A stretch of 64,000 bases of DNA from Desertibaculum subflavum (GTDB taxonomy: Bacteria; Pseudomonadota; Alphaproteobacteria; Ferrovibrionales; Ferrovibrionaceae). The DNA is taken from the NCBI GenBank assembly GCA_003576705.1, contig QOZS01000001.1, positions 1 to 64,000 of the forward strand, read 5' to 3'. Position numbers and translations under genes: made by a program. Shown one piece after another: positions 34,523 to 44,266 of this stretch (positions within the stretch are counted from its first letter, which is position 1; each line of letters opens with the position of its first letter). The notes under the pieces were generated by a model. It was given only the letters and a program-made list of their open reading frames with translations. It was not told the origin of the DNA and ran no database searches.

Positions 34523-34635
34523 CAGTCAAACCTCCTCGAACCCTGACTTCCTATACCGAATCGCCCGATAGAAGTGCGTCGGTCGGCAACGCCGGGGCAG
34601 AATGGGTGGCGGCCGGCGATAATGGGGGAGGAGGC

Positions 34636-35502
34636 GTGCTGCAGGATCCGTGGTTGCTCGCGCTTGCCGCCGCCTTCTGCTTCGGCGCCGCACTGGTGCT
34701 GACCCAGCGCGGCCTTGCCTATCTGACACCGGCGCAAGGGGCTGCCGTCAGCGTGCCGTGCTCGGCGCTGCTGCTCTGGCTGGTGGTGCCGTTCCGGCTC
34801 GATCTGGGTGGCGTCGATGCGCGTGGCTTTGCCGTCTTCGCGGCGGTCGGATTGCTGTTTCCCGCCGCGGTGACTTTGCTCACCTTCGACGCGAACCGGC
34901 GCATGGGTCCGCACGTCGCCGGCGCGCTCGGCAACCTGGCGCCGCTCTTTGCCGTTGCCGCCGCCGCGGTGATGCTGGGGGAAGCGCCGCAGCCGCGGCA
35001 GCTCCTGGGGCTCGGCGTCATCGTCGCCGGCGTGGTTCTGCTGTCGCTCGGCCGGGGCGCCCGATCGCGGGCCTGGCCGCTTTGGGTGCTGGCGCTGCCG
35101 CTGGCTGCCGCGGCGATCCGCGGCCTGATCCAGCCCGGAACCAAGCTCGGCCTCGGCTATTGGCCGAGTCCCTTTGCCGCCGTGCTGGTCGGCTACACCG
35201 TCTCGGCGGCGGTCATCCTGGGCTCGGCCCGGTTGCGCGGCGTGCCGTTCCCGGCGCCTCGGAATCGGCCCGGCCTGGCCTGGTTCGCCCTGGTCGGATT
35301 GGGCAATGCCTCAGCCGTGCTGCTGATGTACGCGGCGCTGGCGCTCGGCCCGGTCGCGCTGGTCTCGCCGCTGGTCGCGACCTACCCGCTGGTGACCTTG
35401 GCCCTGAGCCCGCTGCTGCTCGGCCGCGTGGAGATCGGGCGGCGTATCGTGATCGGCGTCGCGGCGACGGTCGGCGGCGTGATCCTGTTGCTGGCGCGGT
35501 GA
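34636..35502 (+). CDS. EamA/DMT family transporter
   Basis: A 288-aa membrane protein with ten predicted spans made of two EamA repeats (about residues 5-135 and 150-285). The repeat ends show the standard LAPLFAVAAAAVMLGEAP and LVATYPLVTLALSPLLLG patterns. Members export amino acids, nucleosides, or drugs; the substrate is unknown. GTG start at 34636, preceded by GGGGGAGGAGG. Followed 19 nt later by the MAPEG gene. Confidence 0.88.
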   Translation: MLQDPWLLALAAAFCFGAALVLTQRGLAYLTPAQGAAVSVPCSALLLWLVVPFRLDLGGVDARGFAVFAAVGLLFPAAVTLLTFDANRRMGPHVAGALGNLAPLFAVAAAAVMLGEAPQPRQLLGLGVIVAGVVLLSLGRGARSRAWPLWVLALPLAAAAIRGLIQPGTKLGLGYWPSPFAAVLVGYTVSAAVILGSARLRGVPFPAPRNRPGLAWFALVGLGNASAVLLMYAALALGPVALVSPLVATYPLVTLALSPLLLGRVEIGRRIVIGVAATVGGVILLLAR

Positions 35503-35521
35503 CGAGCGTGAGGAGCGAGCG

Positions 35522-35908
35522 ATGACGACGGAGCTTTGGCTGCTGGCCGGCACGGTGCTGCTGGGGCTGGTGCAGATCGGGCTGGCCAGCACGGCGGCAA
35601 AGCAGGTGACCGGCATCGCCTGGTCGATCGGACCGCGCGACCGGCCGATCGAGCTGACCGGCTTGGCCGGCCGGCTCGACCGCGCGCAGCGCAACCTGAT
35701 GGAAAGCCTGCCGCTCTTTGCCGTCGCGGTGATCGTGGCCCATCTCGGTGGACGGAACGGCTGGCTCACCGAGCTCGGCGCCCATCTCTATCTCTGGTCG
35801 CGCATTGCCTATGTGCCGGCCTATGCCCTGGGCGTGCCGTGGGTGCGAACGGCGTTCTGGCAGATCGGGATGATCGGGATCGTACTGATCCTGGCGGCGC
35901 TGTTCTGA
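35522..35908 (+). CDS. MAPEG family membrane protein
   Basis: A 128-aa protein of four membrane spans. It carries the MAPEG landmarks RAQRNLMESLPLFAVAVI (a conserved Arg/Asn/Glu set that binds glutathione in eukaryotic relatives), YLWSRIAYVPAYALGVPW and VRTAFW. Bacterial members may transfer glutathione or reduce lipid peroxides. The EamA gene is 19 nt upstream and it probably shares a transcript. The DUF1772/MAPEG fold assignment is firm; the activity is not. Confidence 0.88.
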   Translation: MTTELWLLAGTVLLGLVQIGLASTAAKQVTGIAWSIGPRDRPIELTGLAGRLDRAQRNLMESLPLFAVAVIVAHLGGRNGWLTELGAHLYLWSRIAYVPAYALGVPWVRTAFWQIGMIGIVLILAALF

Positions 35909-35924
35909 CGTTGCCGGGTTGCGG

Positions 35925-36446
35925 TCAGACCAGGGGCAGCTCCCGCCAGCCATAGGCAACCTCGGACAGCACATAGCCGTCGCGGCGCTCCTCCTGCGTC
36001 GCCACCGCAACGCCGCCGAAGCGTTCGTAGAAGCGCACCGCGCGCGCGTTGTCGCGCACGACCCACAGGCTCGCCGAAACCAATCCGCTGCGGCTCAGGT
36101 GGTTCGACATCGCCGCCATCAGGGTGCGGCCGATGCCGTGCCGCTGCGCCGCCGACAGTACGTAGAGCGCGTAGTATTCGCCGGCGAATTCGAGCGTCGG
36201 CGTGCGCTGCGGCCCGCAGGAGGCGAAGCCGACCACCTCGCCCTCGTCGTCCTCGGCGACAAACACGGCGCTGGCCGGTGCCGGCCGGTCCAGCATGGTG
36301 CGCCACATGCGCGAGCGCGCTTCGACCGAAAGCCGGGTCAGCACGAGTTCCGGCATGATCCCGGTGTAGGTCTCCCGCCAGGAGACGACATGGACCTCGC
36401 CGATCGCTTCCGCATCGGCCGGCTCCGCGGGACGGATCAGAGCCAT
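35925..36446 (-). CDS. GNAT family N-acetyltransferase
   Basis: A 173-aa acetyltransferase. It has the N-terminal IRPAEPADAEAIGEVHVVSW, ALYVLSAAQRHGIGRTLMAA for acetyl-CoA pyrophosphate binding, and DNARAVRFYERFGG at the C-terminus. The acceptor is unknown. The ATG at 36446 lies 7 nt after the mutM stop, so the two genes share a transcript, an arrangement that need not mean related functions. Confidence 0.85.
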   Translation of the reverse strand: MALIRPAEPADAEAIGEVHVVSWRETYTGIMPELVLTRLSVEARSRMWRTMLDRPAPASAVFVAEDDEGEVVGFASCGPQRTPTLEFAGEYYALYVLSAAQRHGIGRTLMAAMSNHLSRSGLVSASLWVVRDNARAVRFYERFGGVAVATQEERRDGYVLSEVAYGWRELPLV

Positions 36447-36453
36447 GTGCGCA

Positions 36454-37287
36454 TCAGCGCTGGCAGCGGCCGCAATAGAAGGTGGAGCGGCCGGATTGCA
36501 CGATCCGCCTGATCTCGTGCGCGTTGCCGCAACGCAGGCAGGCCTGGCCTTCGCGGTCATAGACCTCGAAGCGGTGCTGGAAATAGCCGAGCTCGCCATC
36601 GGCCTGGACATAGTCGCGGAGCGTCGAGCCGCCGCTCTCGATCGCCGCCTGCAGCACTGATTTGATCGCCGTGACGAGCCGCTCGGCGCGTGCGCCGCCG
36701 ACGCTTTGCGCGAGCCGGCGCGGGCCGATGCCGGCCCGGTAGAGCGCCTCGCAGACATAGATGTTGCCGAGGCCGGCCACGACCGTCTGGTCCAGCAGCG
36801 CGGCCTTGATCGGCGTGCGCTTGCCGGCGAGCGCGGCGGACAGCGCCGCCGCGTTGAAGGCGTCCTCCAGCGGCTCGGGGCCAAGCTCGGCCAGCAGCTT
36901 GTGCCGCGCCATCTCCGCCGCCGGCACCAGGTCGATCATGCCGAAGCGGCGCGGGTCGTGAAACGTGACGCTGATGCCGTCCTCGGTCTCCAGGATCACA
37001 TGGTCGTGCGGCAGCAATGCCCGCGTCGGATCGACCGGCCGCACCCGCATGCTGCCGGTCATGCCGAGATGCGCCAGCATCAAATTGGCGTCGTCGAGCC
37101 GGACCAGGATGTATTTGGCCCGGCGGTCCACCGCCTCGACCCGGCGCCCGGTCAGGGCCTGGCCCAGGCCCGCCGGCAGGGGCCAGCGCAGATCGGGCCG
37201 CATCACGCGCACGCGGGCGATCCGCTTGCCCACGAGGGCGGGGCGCAGCCCCCGGCAGACGGTCTCCACTTCGGGCAGTTCGGGCAT
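36454..37287 (-). CDS. mutM: Formamidopyrimidine-DNA glycosylase (8-oxoguanine repair)
   Basis: A 277-aa bifunctional glycosylase and AP lyase that removes 8-oxoguanine and FapyG. After Met removal, Pro1 is the nucleophile ([14 protein letters not shown]), with Glu2 beside it. Lys in [10 protein letters not shown] and the [14 protein letters not shown] helix-two-turn-helix are in place. The C-terminal zinc finger has all four cysteines (CLRCGNA and YCGRCQ) with the Arg in SGRSTF that flips the base. Divergent from ubiE, an order common in alphaproteobacteria. Confidence 0.96.
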   Translation of the reverse strand: MPELPEVETVCRGLRPALVGKRIARVRVMRPDLRWPLPAGLGQALTGRRVEAVDRRAKYILVRLDDANLMLAHLGMTGSMRVRPVDPTRALLPHDHVILETEDGISVTFHDPRRFGMIDLVPAAEMARHKLLAELGPEPLEDAFNAAALSAALAGKRTPIKAALLDQTVVAGLGNIYVCEALYRAGIGPRRLAQSVGGARAERLVTAIKSVLQAAIESGGSTLRDYVQADGELGYFQHRFEVYDREGQACLRCGNAHEIRRIVQSGRSTFYCGRCQR

Positions 37288-37392
37288 GGCGGCAAGCTAG
37301 CGGGCGGCGACTTGCCTGACCAGCGGCAGCAATTCCGGGTGCGGCATCTGCGCATGGATACGCGTGGGCCTCTCCGCTATGGTCCGCCGCGC

Positions 37393-38148
37393 ATGACCGA
37401 GAGCCCCACCGACGAGGTCGATTTCGGCTTCCGCCGCGTGCCGCGCGATGCCAAGGCAGGCCTGGTACGCGAGGTGTTCGAGCGCGTCGCCGACCGCTAC
37501 GACCTGATGAACGACCTGATGTCGCTCGGCCTACATCGCCGGTGGAAGGAGGCGATGCTGGACTGGCTCAACCCGCGCGGGGCGATGACGCTGCTGGACG
37601 TGGCGGGCGGCACGGGCGACATCGCCTTCCGCTTCCTCGCCCGGGCCGGCGCCACGGCGCGCGCGGTCGTATGCGACATCAACCCGGCCATGGTCGAGGT
37701 CGGGCGCGACCGCGCCATCGATCGCAGCATCCTGGATCGGATCGATTGGCTGGTCGGCAATGCCGAGGCGCTGCCGGTGGCCGATCGTTCGGTCGAGGCC
37801 TATACGATCGCCTTCGGTATCCGCAATGTCACCGACATTCCAAAAGCGCTGGCGGAGGCGCGGCGGGTGCTGAAGCCGGGCGGGCATTTTCTCTGCCTGG
37901 AGTTCGGACCGCGGCCGGATGTCGGCTTGAGCGGCCTTTACGATCTCTATTCCTTCCAGGTGCTGCCGAAGCTCGGCGAGCTGGTGACCGGCAAGGCCGA
38001 GCCCTACCAGTACCTGATCGAGAGCATCCGCCGCTTTCCGAGTGACGAGCGCTTCGCCGCCATGCTTGGCGCGGCCGGCCTGCAACGCGTGCGCCAGCGA
38101 CGGCTGGCCGGCGGTGTGGTCACGCTGCACTCGGCCTGGCGCATCTGA
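37393..38148 (+). CDS. ubiE: Ubiquinone/menaquinone C-methyltransferase UbiE
   Basis: A 251-aa SAM-dependent methyltransferase for the C-2 methylation step of the ubiquinone ring. It has FGFRRVPRDAKAGLVREVFE, VADRYDLMNDLMSLGLHR, motif I LDVAGGTGDIAFR, and late UbiE signatures TIAFGIRNVTDIPKAL and LEFGPRPDVGLSGLY. Length is typical. The ATG at 37393 matches the family start. UbiB follows 3 nt later, so the two ubiquinone genes are coupled. Confidence 0.96.
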   Translation: MTESPTDEVDFGFRRVPRDAKAGLVREVFERVADRYDLMNDLMSLGLHRRWKEAMLDWLNPRGAMTLLDVAGGTGDIAFRFLARAGATARAVVCDINPAMVEVGRDRAIDRSILDRIDWLVGNAEALPVADRSVEAYTIAFGIRNVTDIPKALAEARRVLKPGGHFLCLEFGPRPDVGLSGLYDLYSFQVLPKLGELVTGKAEPYQYLIESIRRFPSDERFAAMLGAAGLQRVRQRRLAGGVVTLHSAWRI

Positions 38149-38151
38149 GCC

Positions 38152-39648
38152 GTGCTACGCGCGCTTCGACATGCGGGCGAACTCTGGCGCATCTGGCGGA
38201 CGCTGGGCCGCCACGGCGTCGAGCTGCCGCTGGAGGCGGGCGGCGTCTCCCGGCCGGCGGCAGCGCTGCTGCGCTTCCTCGCCGGCCGACCCATGGCCGG
38301 CGCGCGCCGTAAGCGGCCCGGTGCGAGGCTGGCCGGTGCGCTGGTCGAGCTGGGGCCGAGCTTCATCAAGCTCGGCCAGGCGCTCTCGGTGCGGCCGGAT
38401 TTCGTCGGCGCCGATGTGGCGGAGGATCTCGGCCGCTTGCGCGACGATTTGGAACCGTTTCCCACCGCCGCGGCGATCGCGACGATAGAGGCGGAGCTCG
38501 GCCTGCCGCTCGATGCGCTGTTCGTGCATTTCGATCGCGAGCCGGTGGCGGCGGCGTCGATCGCGCAGGTGCATTTCGCCGAGACGCCTGACGGCCCGGT
38601 TGCGGTCAAGGTGCTGCGGCCGGGCGTGGAGGCGGCACTGCGCCGCGACCTTGCGCTGTTCCGCTGGCTGGCATCGAGGCTCGAGCGCCATGTGCCGGAG
38701 TTGCGCCGCCTGCGCCCGAGCGCCGTGGTGGAGACGGTTGCCGAAACCGTGGCGATGGAGATCGACCTGCGCTTCGAAGCCGCGGCGGCGGCGGAGCTCG
38801 GCGAGATGTTCGCCGAGCCGGCGGTGTACCGGGTCCCCAAAGCCGATTGGCGGCGTACCGGCCAGCGGGTGCTGACGACGGAGCGTGTCACCGGCATTCC
38901 CGTCGACGACATAGCGGCGATCGAAGCGGCCGGGCACGACCGCAAGCAGATCGCCGCGGCGGTGATTCAGAGCTTCCTGACCCAGGCGCTGGCGCATGGC
39001 TTCTTCCACGCCGATCCGCATCACGGCAACCTGTTCGTCGCGCCCGACGGTGCGCTGGTCGCGGTCGATTTCGGCATCATGGGGCGGCTCGACCGGCGGA
39101 CGCGGCTCTTCATGGCGGACATGCTGGGGGCTTTCCTGCGCGGCGACTGGCGCCGCGCGGCCGAAGTGCATTTCGCCGCCGGCTACGTGCCGGCGGACCG
39201 ATCCGTCGATGCCTTCGCGCTGGCCTGCCGTGCCATCGGCCAGCCGATCCTCGATCGGCCGTCGAATGAGATCTCGTTCGGCCGGCTGCTGGCACAGCTC
39301 TTCGCCATCACCGAAGCCTTCGGCATGCGCACGCAGCCGCACCTGCTGCTGCTGCAGAAGACCATGGTGACGGTGGAAGGCGTGGCCCGCACGCTCGACC
39401 CGGAGATCGACTTCTGGGCCGCGGCCCGGCCGGTGGTGGAGCCCTGGGCGCGCGACAACCTGTCGCCGGAAACGCGGCTGCTGGATGCGGCGCGCGACGG
39501 CGCGCGGCTGGTGCAGAGCCTGCCGGCCCTGATCGATCGGCTGGGCCAGCCGATGCCCGAACCGATCGTCGCGGTGACGCGCCGTCGCGACTGGCTGCCC
39601 TGGGCGATTGCGCTCGGCGCCGTGGTGCTCTGGCTGATCGATCGCTAG
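38152..39648 (+). CDS. ubiB: Ubiquinone biosynthesis kinase-like protein UbiB
   Basis: A 498-aa member of the ABC1/ADCK/UbiB atypical kinase family, which extracts ubiquinone precursors from the membrane. Seen: the KxGQ motif (FIKLGQALSVRPD), the Ala-rich nucleotide loop (AAASIAQVHF), the DPHHGN catalytic loop and VDFGIMGRL. One or two membrane spans at the C-terminus (LPWAIALGAVVLWLI) anchor it. GTG start at 38152, coupled to ubiE. GC-rich and typical in length. Confidence 0.95.
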   Translation: MLRALRHAGELWRIWRTLGRHGVELPLEAGGVSRPAAALLRFLAGRPMAGARRKRPGARLAGALVELGPSFIKLGQALSVRPDFVGADVAEDLGRLRDDLEPFPTAAAIATIEAELGLPLDALFVHFDREPVAAASIAQVHFAETPDGPVAVKVLRPGVEAALRRDLALFRWLASRLERHVPELRRLRPSAVVETVAETVAMEIDLRFEAAAAAELGEMFAEPAVYRVPKADWRRTGQRVLTTERVTGIPVDDIAAIEAAGHDRKQIAAAVIQSFLTQALAHGFFHADPHHGNLFVAPDGALVAVDFGIMGRLDRRTRLFMADMLGAFLRGDWRRAAEVHFAAGYVPADRSVDAFALACRAIGQPILDRPSNEISFGRLLAQLFAITEAFGMRTQPHLLLLQKTMVTVEGVARTLDPEIDFWAAARPVVEPWARDNLSPETRLLDAARDGARLVQSLPALIDRLGQPMPEPIVAVTRRRDWLPWAIALGAVVLWLIDR

Positions 39649-39677
39649 CCTCGGTGCGGACCAGGGAGGATGTCGAG

Positions 39678-41057
39678 ATGCCGATGGGGGCTTTGCGGAA
39701 CATCCTCAGGCAGGCTGGCACCGGTTCGCCGGAGGAGCCGATTTTCACCGGTTCGGACCCCGTGGTGCAGACGCCGTACCGCGTCGGCACGGCCGGCGCA
39801 GCGGCGCTGGCCGCCGTCGGCCTTGCCGCAAGCGATCTGTGGCAACTGCGCACCGGCCGGCGGCAGAAGATAGCCGTCAACGTGCGCGCCGCTGCCCTGT
39901 CGCTGCGCAGCTCGCGCTATCTGCGCCTCGACGGCAAGCCGTTCGACAGCCCATGGGATCCGTTGAGCGGCATCTATCCGACGCGGGACGGCCGCTTCAT
40001 CTACTTCCACTGCAACTTCCCCAACCATCGCGACGCCATGCTGTCGGTACTGGGGACAGCGCCGGAGCGCGCGGCCGCGGCCGGCGCGGCCAGCCGGCGC
40101 GAGGCGGCCGAGCTGGAAGAGGCCGTGGTAGCGGCGGGCGGCGTCGGCGTGATGGTGCGCAGCGCTGCGGAATGGGCAGAGCATCCCCAGGCTGCGGCAG
40201 TTGCGGAGCTGCCGCTGCTCGAGATCGTCCGCATCGGCGACGCGCCGCGCGAGCCGCTGCCCGACGGCGACCGGCCACTCGCGGGCATCCGCGTGCTCGA
40301 CCTGACGCGCGTGCTGGCGGGGCCGACCTGTGCCCGCACACTGGCCGAACACGGCGCCGATGTGCTGAAGATCGCCGGACCGCATCTGCCGCATTCCGGC
40401 TGGATCGAATACGACACCGGGCACGGCAAGCTTTCGGCGCATCTCGACCTGCGCGAGGCGGCGGGGCGCGATCGGCTCCGCGGTCTGGCCCGCGAGGCGG
40501 ACGTGTTCTCGCAATCCTTCCGGCCGGGCGCTCTGGATGACCGCGGATTTTCCCCCGAGGAGCTGATGCGGCTGCGTCCCGGCATCGTCTGCGTGACGCT
40601 CAGCGCCTTCGGGCATCGCGGACCCTGGGCGGCGCGGCGCGGCTTCGACACGGTCGTGCAGGCGGTGAGCGGCATGGCGGTGCAGCAGGGCGGCAGCAAG
40701 GGGCCGCGCTTCCTGCCGGTTTCCGCCATCGATTATGTGAGCGGCTATCTGATGGCGTTCGGCGCCATGGTGGCCCTGGCCCGGCGGGCGACCGAGGGCG
40801 GCAGCTGGCTGGTCCGCGTTTCGCTCGCCCAGACCGGGCACTGGATCGCCGGGCAGGGAGTGGTCGATCCCGCCGCGCTGGCAACCGTGCCGGAGGACGC
40901 GCCCGAACCGGAGATCGCAGCGCTCTCGGTCGACACGGAGACGCCGATGGGGCGTCTGCGCCACCTCGGGCCGGCGGTGCAGCTCAGCGAGACACCCGCC
41001 CATTGGCTCCGTCCGGCCGTTCCGCTTGGATATCATCCTGCTGATTGGCCGCGATAA
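39678..41057 (+). CDS. CaiB/BaiF-type CoA transferase, rearranged (permuted) architecture
   Basis: A 459-aa protein. Ordinary CaiB proteins begin with a GxxVLDLTRVLAGP motif, but here this (LAGIRVLDLTRVLAGPTCAR) lies around residue 210. The first ~205 residues look like a C-terminal-type CaiB part (VQTPYRVGTAGAAALAAVGL, SGIYPTRDGRFIYFHCNF, EHPQAAAV). So the domain order is swapped. The catalytic Asp is probably in AIDYVSGYL. ATG 39678 follows GGGAGGATG. Inserted between ubiB and coaBC; no family-specific substrate can be read. Confidence 0.75.
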   Translation: MPMGALRNILRQAGTGSPEEPIFTGSDPVVQTPYRVGTAGAAALAAVGLAASDLWQLRTGRRQKIAVNVRAAALSLRSSRYLRLDGKPFDSPWDPLSGIYPTRDGRFIYFHCNFPNHRDAMLSVLGTAPERAAAAGAASRREAAELEEAVVAAGGVGVMVRSAAEWAEHPQAAAVAELPLLEIVRIGDAPREPLPDGDRPLAGIRVLDLTRVLAGPTCARTLAEHGADVLKIAGPHLPHSGWIEYDTGHGKLSAHLDLREAAGRDRLRGLAREADVFSQSFRPGALDDRGFSPEELMRLRPGIVCVTLSAFGHRGPWAARRGFDTVVQAVSGMAVQQGGSKGPRFLPVSAIDYVSGYLMAFGAMVALARRATEGGSWLVRVSLAQTGHWIAGQGVVDPAALATVPEDAPEPEIAALSVDTETPMGRLRHLGPAVQLSETPAHWLRPAVPLGYHPADWPR

Positions 41058-41067
41058 TTTCCCTTGT

Positions 41068-41096
41068 TTGCGGTTCCTCGGGCGGCAATGTAGAAT
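41068..41096 (+). promoter_or_regulatory. Candidate sigma-70 promoter of coaBC-dut
   Basis: TTGCGG (41068-41073) and TAGAAT (41091-41096) are separated by 17 nt, a good spacing, and lie 24 nt before the coaBC start. They sit in a short AT-richer stretch in an otherwise GC-rich region. This would give the coaBC-dut unit its own promoter apart from the preceding genes. Confidence 0.55.
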
Positions 41097-41119
41097 AATC
41101 ACACTTGGAGAATGTATGA

Positions 41120-42343
41120 ATGTCGGCAACCCTGTCGGGCAAGCGCGTATTGCTGGTCATCGCTGGCGGAATCGCGGCCTATAAGAGCCTCGACCTGATC
41201 CGCCGCCTGCGCGAGCGTGGCGCCGCCGTGCGCTGCATTCTGACCAAGTCGGGCGCCGAATTCGTGACCCCGCTCAGCGTCTCGGCGCTGTCCGGCGACA
41301 AGGTCTATGGCGAACTGTTCTCGCTGACCGACGAGGCCGAGATGGGCCATATCCAGCTGTCGCGCGATGCCGATCTGCTGGTCGTCGCGCCGGCCACTGC
41401 CGACATCCTGGCGCGAATGGCGGGCGGCCTCGCGCATGACCTTGCCACCACGGCGCTGCTCGCCACCGATAAGCCGGTCCTGGCCGCGCCGGCGATGAAC
41501 GTGCGGATGTGGAATCATCCGGCGACGCAGCGGAACCTGTCGCGGCTCAAGGCGGACGGTGTCCGCTTCGTCGGCCCGAACGACGGCGACATGGCCTGCG
41601 GCGAATACGGGCCGGGGCGGATGGCGGAGCCGCTCGAGATCGTCGCCGCGATCGAAGCCTTTTTCGGCGGTGCCGAACTGCCGCTGAAAGGCGTCAAGGC
41701 GCTGGTCACCTCGGGGCCGACGCACGAGGTGATCGACCCGGTGCGCTATATCGCCAACCGCTCTTCGGGCAAGCAGGGGCACGCGATCGCCGCGGCGCTC
41801 GTGCGGCTCGGGGCGGACACGGTGCTGGTCTCCGGCCCGACGCACGAGCCGGACCCCGCCGGCGCCCGCATCGTGCGGGTGGAATCCGCGCGTGACATGC
41901 TGGCGGCCTGCGAAGCTGCGTTGCCGTTCGATGTCGCGGTGTGCGCGGCCGCTGTCGCCGATTGGCGCGTGGCCACCGAAGCGGCGCAGAAGCTGAAGAA
42001 GCAGGACGGCAAGCCGCTGCCCACGCTCGCGCTCGCGGAGAACCCGGACATCCTCGCGAGCTTGTCGAAGCGCAAGAAGCAGCGGCCGCGTCTCGTCATC
42101 GGCTTCGCGGCGGAGACCGAGAAGCTGCAGGAGAACGCCAAGGCCAAGCGCGCGCGCAAAGGCTGCGACTGGATCGTGGCGAACGATGTGAGCCCCGGCA
42201 CCGGCACCTTTGGCGGCGCGCGCAACACCGTGCATCTGCTGGCGGGCGAGAGCTTCGAGGATTGGCCGACCGCCTCGAAGGACGAGATAGCCGAACGCCT
42301 GGCGCGGCGCATCGCCGAGGCGTTGAACGGGAGCGGGCAATGA
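41120..42343 (+). CDS. coaBC: Bifunctional phosphopantothenoylcysteine decarboxylase / phosphopantothenate-cysteine ligase
   Basis: A 407-aa coenzyme A biosynthesis enzyme. The N-terminal half is the FMN decarboxylase Coa[11 protein letters not shown] with the active His, [14 protein letters not shown], and the substrate clamp [14 protein letters not shown] with its Cys. The C-terminal half is the ligase Coa[21 protein letters not shown] and AAVADWR. The ATG at 41120 overlaps no gene and follows TTGGAG. The stop overlaps dut (ATGA), so coaBC and dut are translated together. Confidence 0.96.
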   Translation: MSATLSGKRVLLVIAGGIAAYKSLDLIRRLRERGAAVRCILTKSGAEFVTPLSVSALSGDKVYGELFSLTDEAEMGHIQLSRDADLLVVAPATADILARMAGGLAHDLATTALLATDKPVLAAPAMNVRMWNHPATQRNLSRLKADGVRFVGPNDGDMACGEYGPGRMAEPLEIVAAIEAFFGGAELPLKGVKALVTSGPTHEVIDPVRYIANRSSGKQGHAIAAALVRLGADTVLVSGPTHEPDPAGARIVRVESARDMLAACEAALPFDVAVCAAAVADWRVATEAAQKLKKQDGKPLPTLALAENPDILASLSKRKKQRPRLVIGFAAETEKLQENAKAKRARKGCDWIVANDVSPGTGTFGGARNTVHLLAGESFEDWPTASKDEIAERLARRIAEALNGSGQ

Positions 42344-42795
42344 GCAAGGCCGTGGTCGAGATCAAGCGCCTTGCGCATGCGGCCGACCTGCCGCTGCCGG
42401 CCTATGCGACGGAGGGCGCCGCAGGTTTCGATCTGGCCGCCGCTGTCGCGACGCCGGTGACGCTGGCGCCCGGCGCCCGCGCCCTCGTGCCGACCGGCTT
42501 CGCCATGGCGCTGCCGCCGGGCTTCGAGGCGCAGGTCCGGCCGCGGTCGGGCCTTGCCGCCAAGCACGGTGTCACGGTGCTGAACTCCCCCGGCACGATC
42601 GACAGCGATTATCGCGGCGAGGTCGCCGTGATCCTGGTCAATCTGGGCGAGGCGGCCTTCGTGGTGGAGCGCGGCATGCGCATTGCCCAGGCGGTGGTGG
42701 CGCCGGTCACCCACGCCCGTCTGGTGGAAGCCGATGCGCTCACCGAGACCGCCCGCGGCGCCGGTGGCTTCGGCTCGACCGGAACCAAGAGCTGA
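42340..42795 (+). CDS. dut: dUTP diphosphatase
   Basis: A 151-aa trimeric dUTPase that makes dUMP and keeps uracil out of DNA. All five family motifs are seen: [46 protein letters not shown] and the P-loop-like C-terminus [10 protein letters not shown]. The start overlaps the coaBC stop by 4 nt. CoaBC-dut coupling is a standard arrangement across proteobacteria. Confidence 0.97.
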   Translation: MSKAVVEIKRLAHAADLPLPAYATEGAAGFDLAAAVATPVTLAPGARALVPTGFAMALPPGFEAQVRPRSGLAAKHGVTVLNSPGTIDSDYRGEVAVILVNLGEAAFVVERGMRIAQAVVAPVTHARLVEADALTETARGAGGFGSTGTKS

Positions 42796-42801
42796 GACGA
42801 T

Positions 42802-43260
42802 ATGCTCCGATTGCCTCGCCGCACCCTGTTCGCCCTCGAGGCGGTGGTTGACATCGCTTACAACGCTCGGCCCGATCCGGTGCAGGCGAAGGAGATCACC
42901 CGTCGACAAGGCATTCCGCCGCGCTATCTGGAACAGGTGATGCAGCAGCTGGTGCGGGCCGGAATCCTGAAAGGCGTGCGGGGGCCCCGCGGCGGCTATA
43001 CGCTGGCGCGGGAGCGGCGGCGGATCTCGGTCGGGGAGGTGATCCGCGCGATCGAGGGCTTCGAAGATCCGGAGAACGGCGAGGAAGCGGCGGAGCCTGG
43101 CTCGCCGATCGGCATCAAGGTGGTGCGGCCGCTACTGGACGACCTCAGAGCTGAGCTCGAGAAGCGGCTCGACCATACCACGCTCGAGGATCTCTGCTCG
43201 ACCGCGCAGCTGAGCGACGTGCCGCTGGTGGCACAGCCCCGGGCCGATTTCACCATCTGA
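42802..43260 (+). CDS. Rrf2 family transcriptional regulator
   Basis: A 152-aa protein starting MLRLPRRTLFALEAVVDIAY, then a winged helix (KEITRRQGIPPRYLEQVMQQ, GVRGPRGGYTLAR). The CxxxxxC iron-sulfur cysteines of IscR are not present at the usual place; a lone Cys lies in DLCSTAQ. It therefore looks more like CymR/CysB-partner type Rrf2 regulators than a full iron-sulfur sensor. It is 18 nt upstream of cysK; control of cysteine synthesis is the natural inference. Confidence 0.88.
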   Translation: MLRLPRRTLFALEAVVDIAYNARPDPVQAKEITRRQGIPPRYLEQVMQQLVRAGILKGVRGPRGGYTLARERRRISVGEVIRAIEGFEDPENGEEAAEPGSPIGIKVVRPLLDDLRAELEKRLDHTTLEDLCSTAQLSDVPLVAQPRADFTI

Positions 43261-43278
43261 TTTCGGGAGGAAACGTCA

Positions 43279-44256
43279 ATGAACGATGCCGCCACGCTGA
43301 CCGCCCGCCGCGCCGCACCGCGCGGCCGGATCTATGACTCGATCGTCGACACCATCGGCTCGACGCCGCTCGTGCGCCTGAACCGCATCGCCAAGGAGGC
43401 GGGTGCCAAGGGCGAGGTTCTGGCCAAGCTCGAATTCTTCAATCCGCTGGCGAGCGTCAAGGACCGCATCGGAGTCTCGATGATCGAGGCGCTGGAAGCT
43501 TCCGGCAAACTCAAGCCCGGCGCGACCTTGATCGAGCCGACTTCGGGCAATACCGGCATCGGCCTTGCTTTCGTCGCCGCCGCCAAAGGCTATCGCCTGA
43601 TCCTGGTGATGCCGGAGACGATGTCGATCGAGCGACGCAAGATGCTCAAGATTCTCGGCGCCGAACTCGACCTGACGCCGAAGGAGGGCGGCATGGACGG
43701 CGCCGTCAAGCGCGCCGAGCAGCTGCTCAAGGAGATCCCGGGCGCCATCATCCCGCAGCAGTTCGAGAATCCGGCCAATCCGGCGATCCACCGCGCCACC
43801 ACGGCGGAGGAGATCTGGGTCGATACCGACGGCGGCGTCGACGTACTCGTCTCAGGCATCGGCACTGGCGGCACCATCACCGGCGTCGGCCAGGTGCTGA
43901 AGAGCCGCAAGCCCTCGGTCCACGTCGTGGCGGTGGAGCCGGAGGACAGCCCGCTGCTCTCCAAGGGCAAGGCGGGTCCGCACAAGATCCAGGGCATCGG
44001 CGCGAATTTCGTGCCGGGTATCCTGGACCGCAAGGTGATCGACGAGATCCTGACCATCGGCAACGAGACGGCGTTCGAGACGGCGCGCCAGGTGGCCCGG
44101 CTCGACGGCATTCCGGTCGGCATCTCCTCCGGTGCGGCGATCGCGGCGGCGCTGGAAGTGGCGCAGCGGCCGGCGATGGCGGGCAAGAAGATCGTGACCA
44201 TCATCCCCTCCTTCGCCGAGCGCTATCTCTCGACGCCGCTATTCGACGGGCTCTGA
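43279..44256 (+). CDS. cysK: Cysteine synthase A (O-acetylserine sulfhydrylase)
   Basis: A 325-aa PLP enzyme that makes cysteine from O-acetylserine and sulfide. The PLP Lys is in [11 protein letters not shown], followed by the [10 protein letters not shown] loop that binds the substrate carboxylate and the [10 protein letters not shown] phosphate cup. The N-terminal ~15 residues ([16 protein letters not shown]) extend the typical start. GGGAGGAAACG precedes the ATG. With Rrf2 upstream and a MoeB-like gene downstream, it forms a sulfur-assimilation operon. Confidence 0.95.
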   Translation: MNDAATLTARRAAPRGRIYDSIVDTIGSTPLVRLNRIAKEAGAKGEVLAKLEFFNPLASVKDRIGVSMIEALEASGKLKPGATLIEPTSGNTGIGLAFVAAAKGYRLILVMPETMSIERRKMLKILGAELDLTPKEGGMDGAVKRAEQLLKEIPGAIIPQQFENPANPAIHRATTAEEIWVDTDGGVDVLVSGIGTGGTITGVGQVLKSRKPSVHVVAVEPEDSPLLSKGKAGPHKIQGIGANFVPGILDRKVIDEILTIGNETAFETARQVARLDGIPVGISSGAAIAAALEVAQRPAMAGKKIVTIIPSFAERYLSTPLFDGL

Positions 44257-44266
44257 CCCTCGGGCG

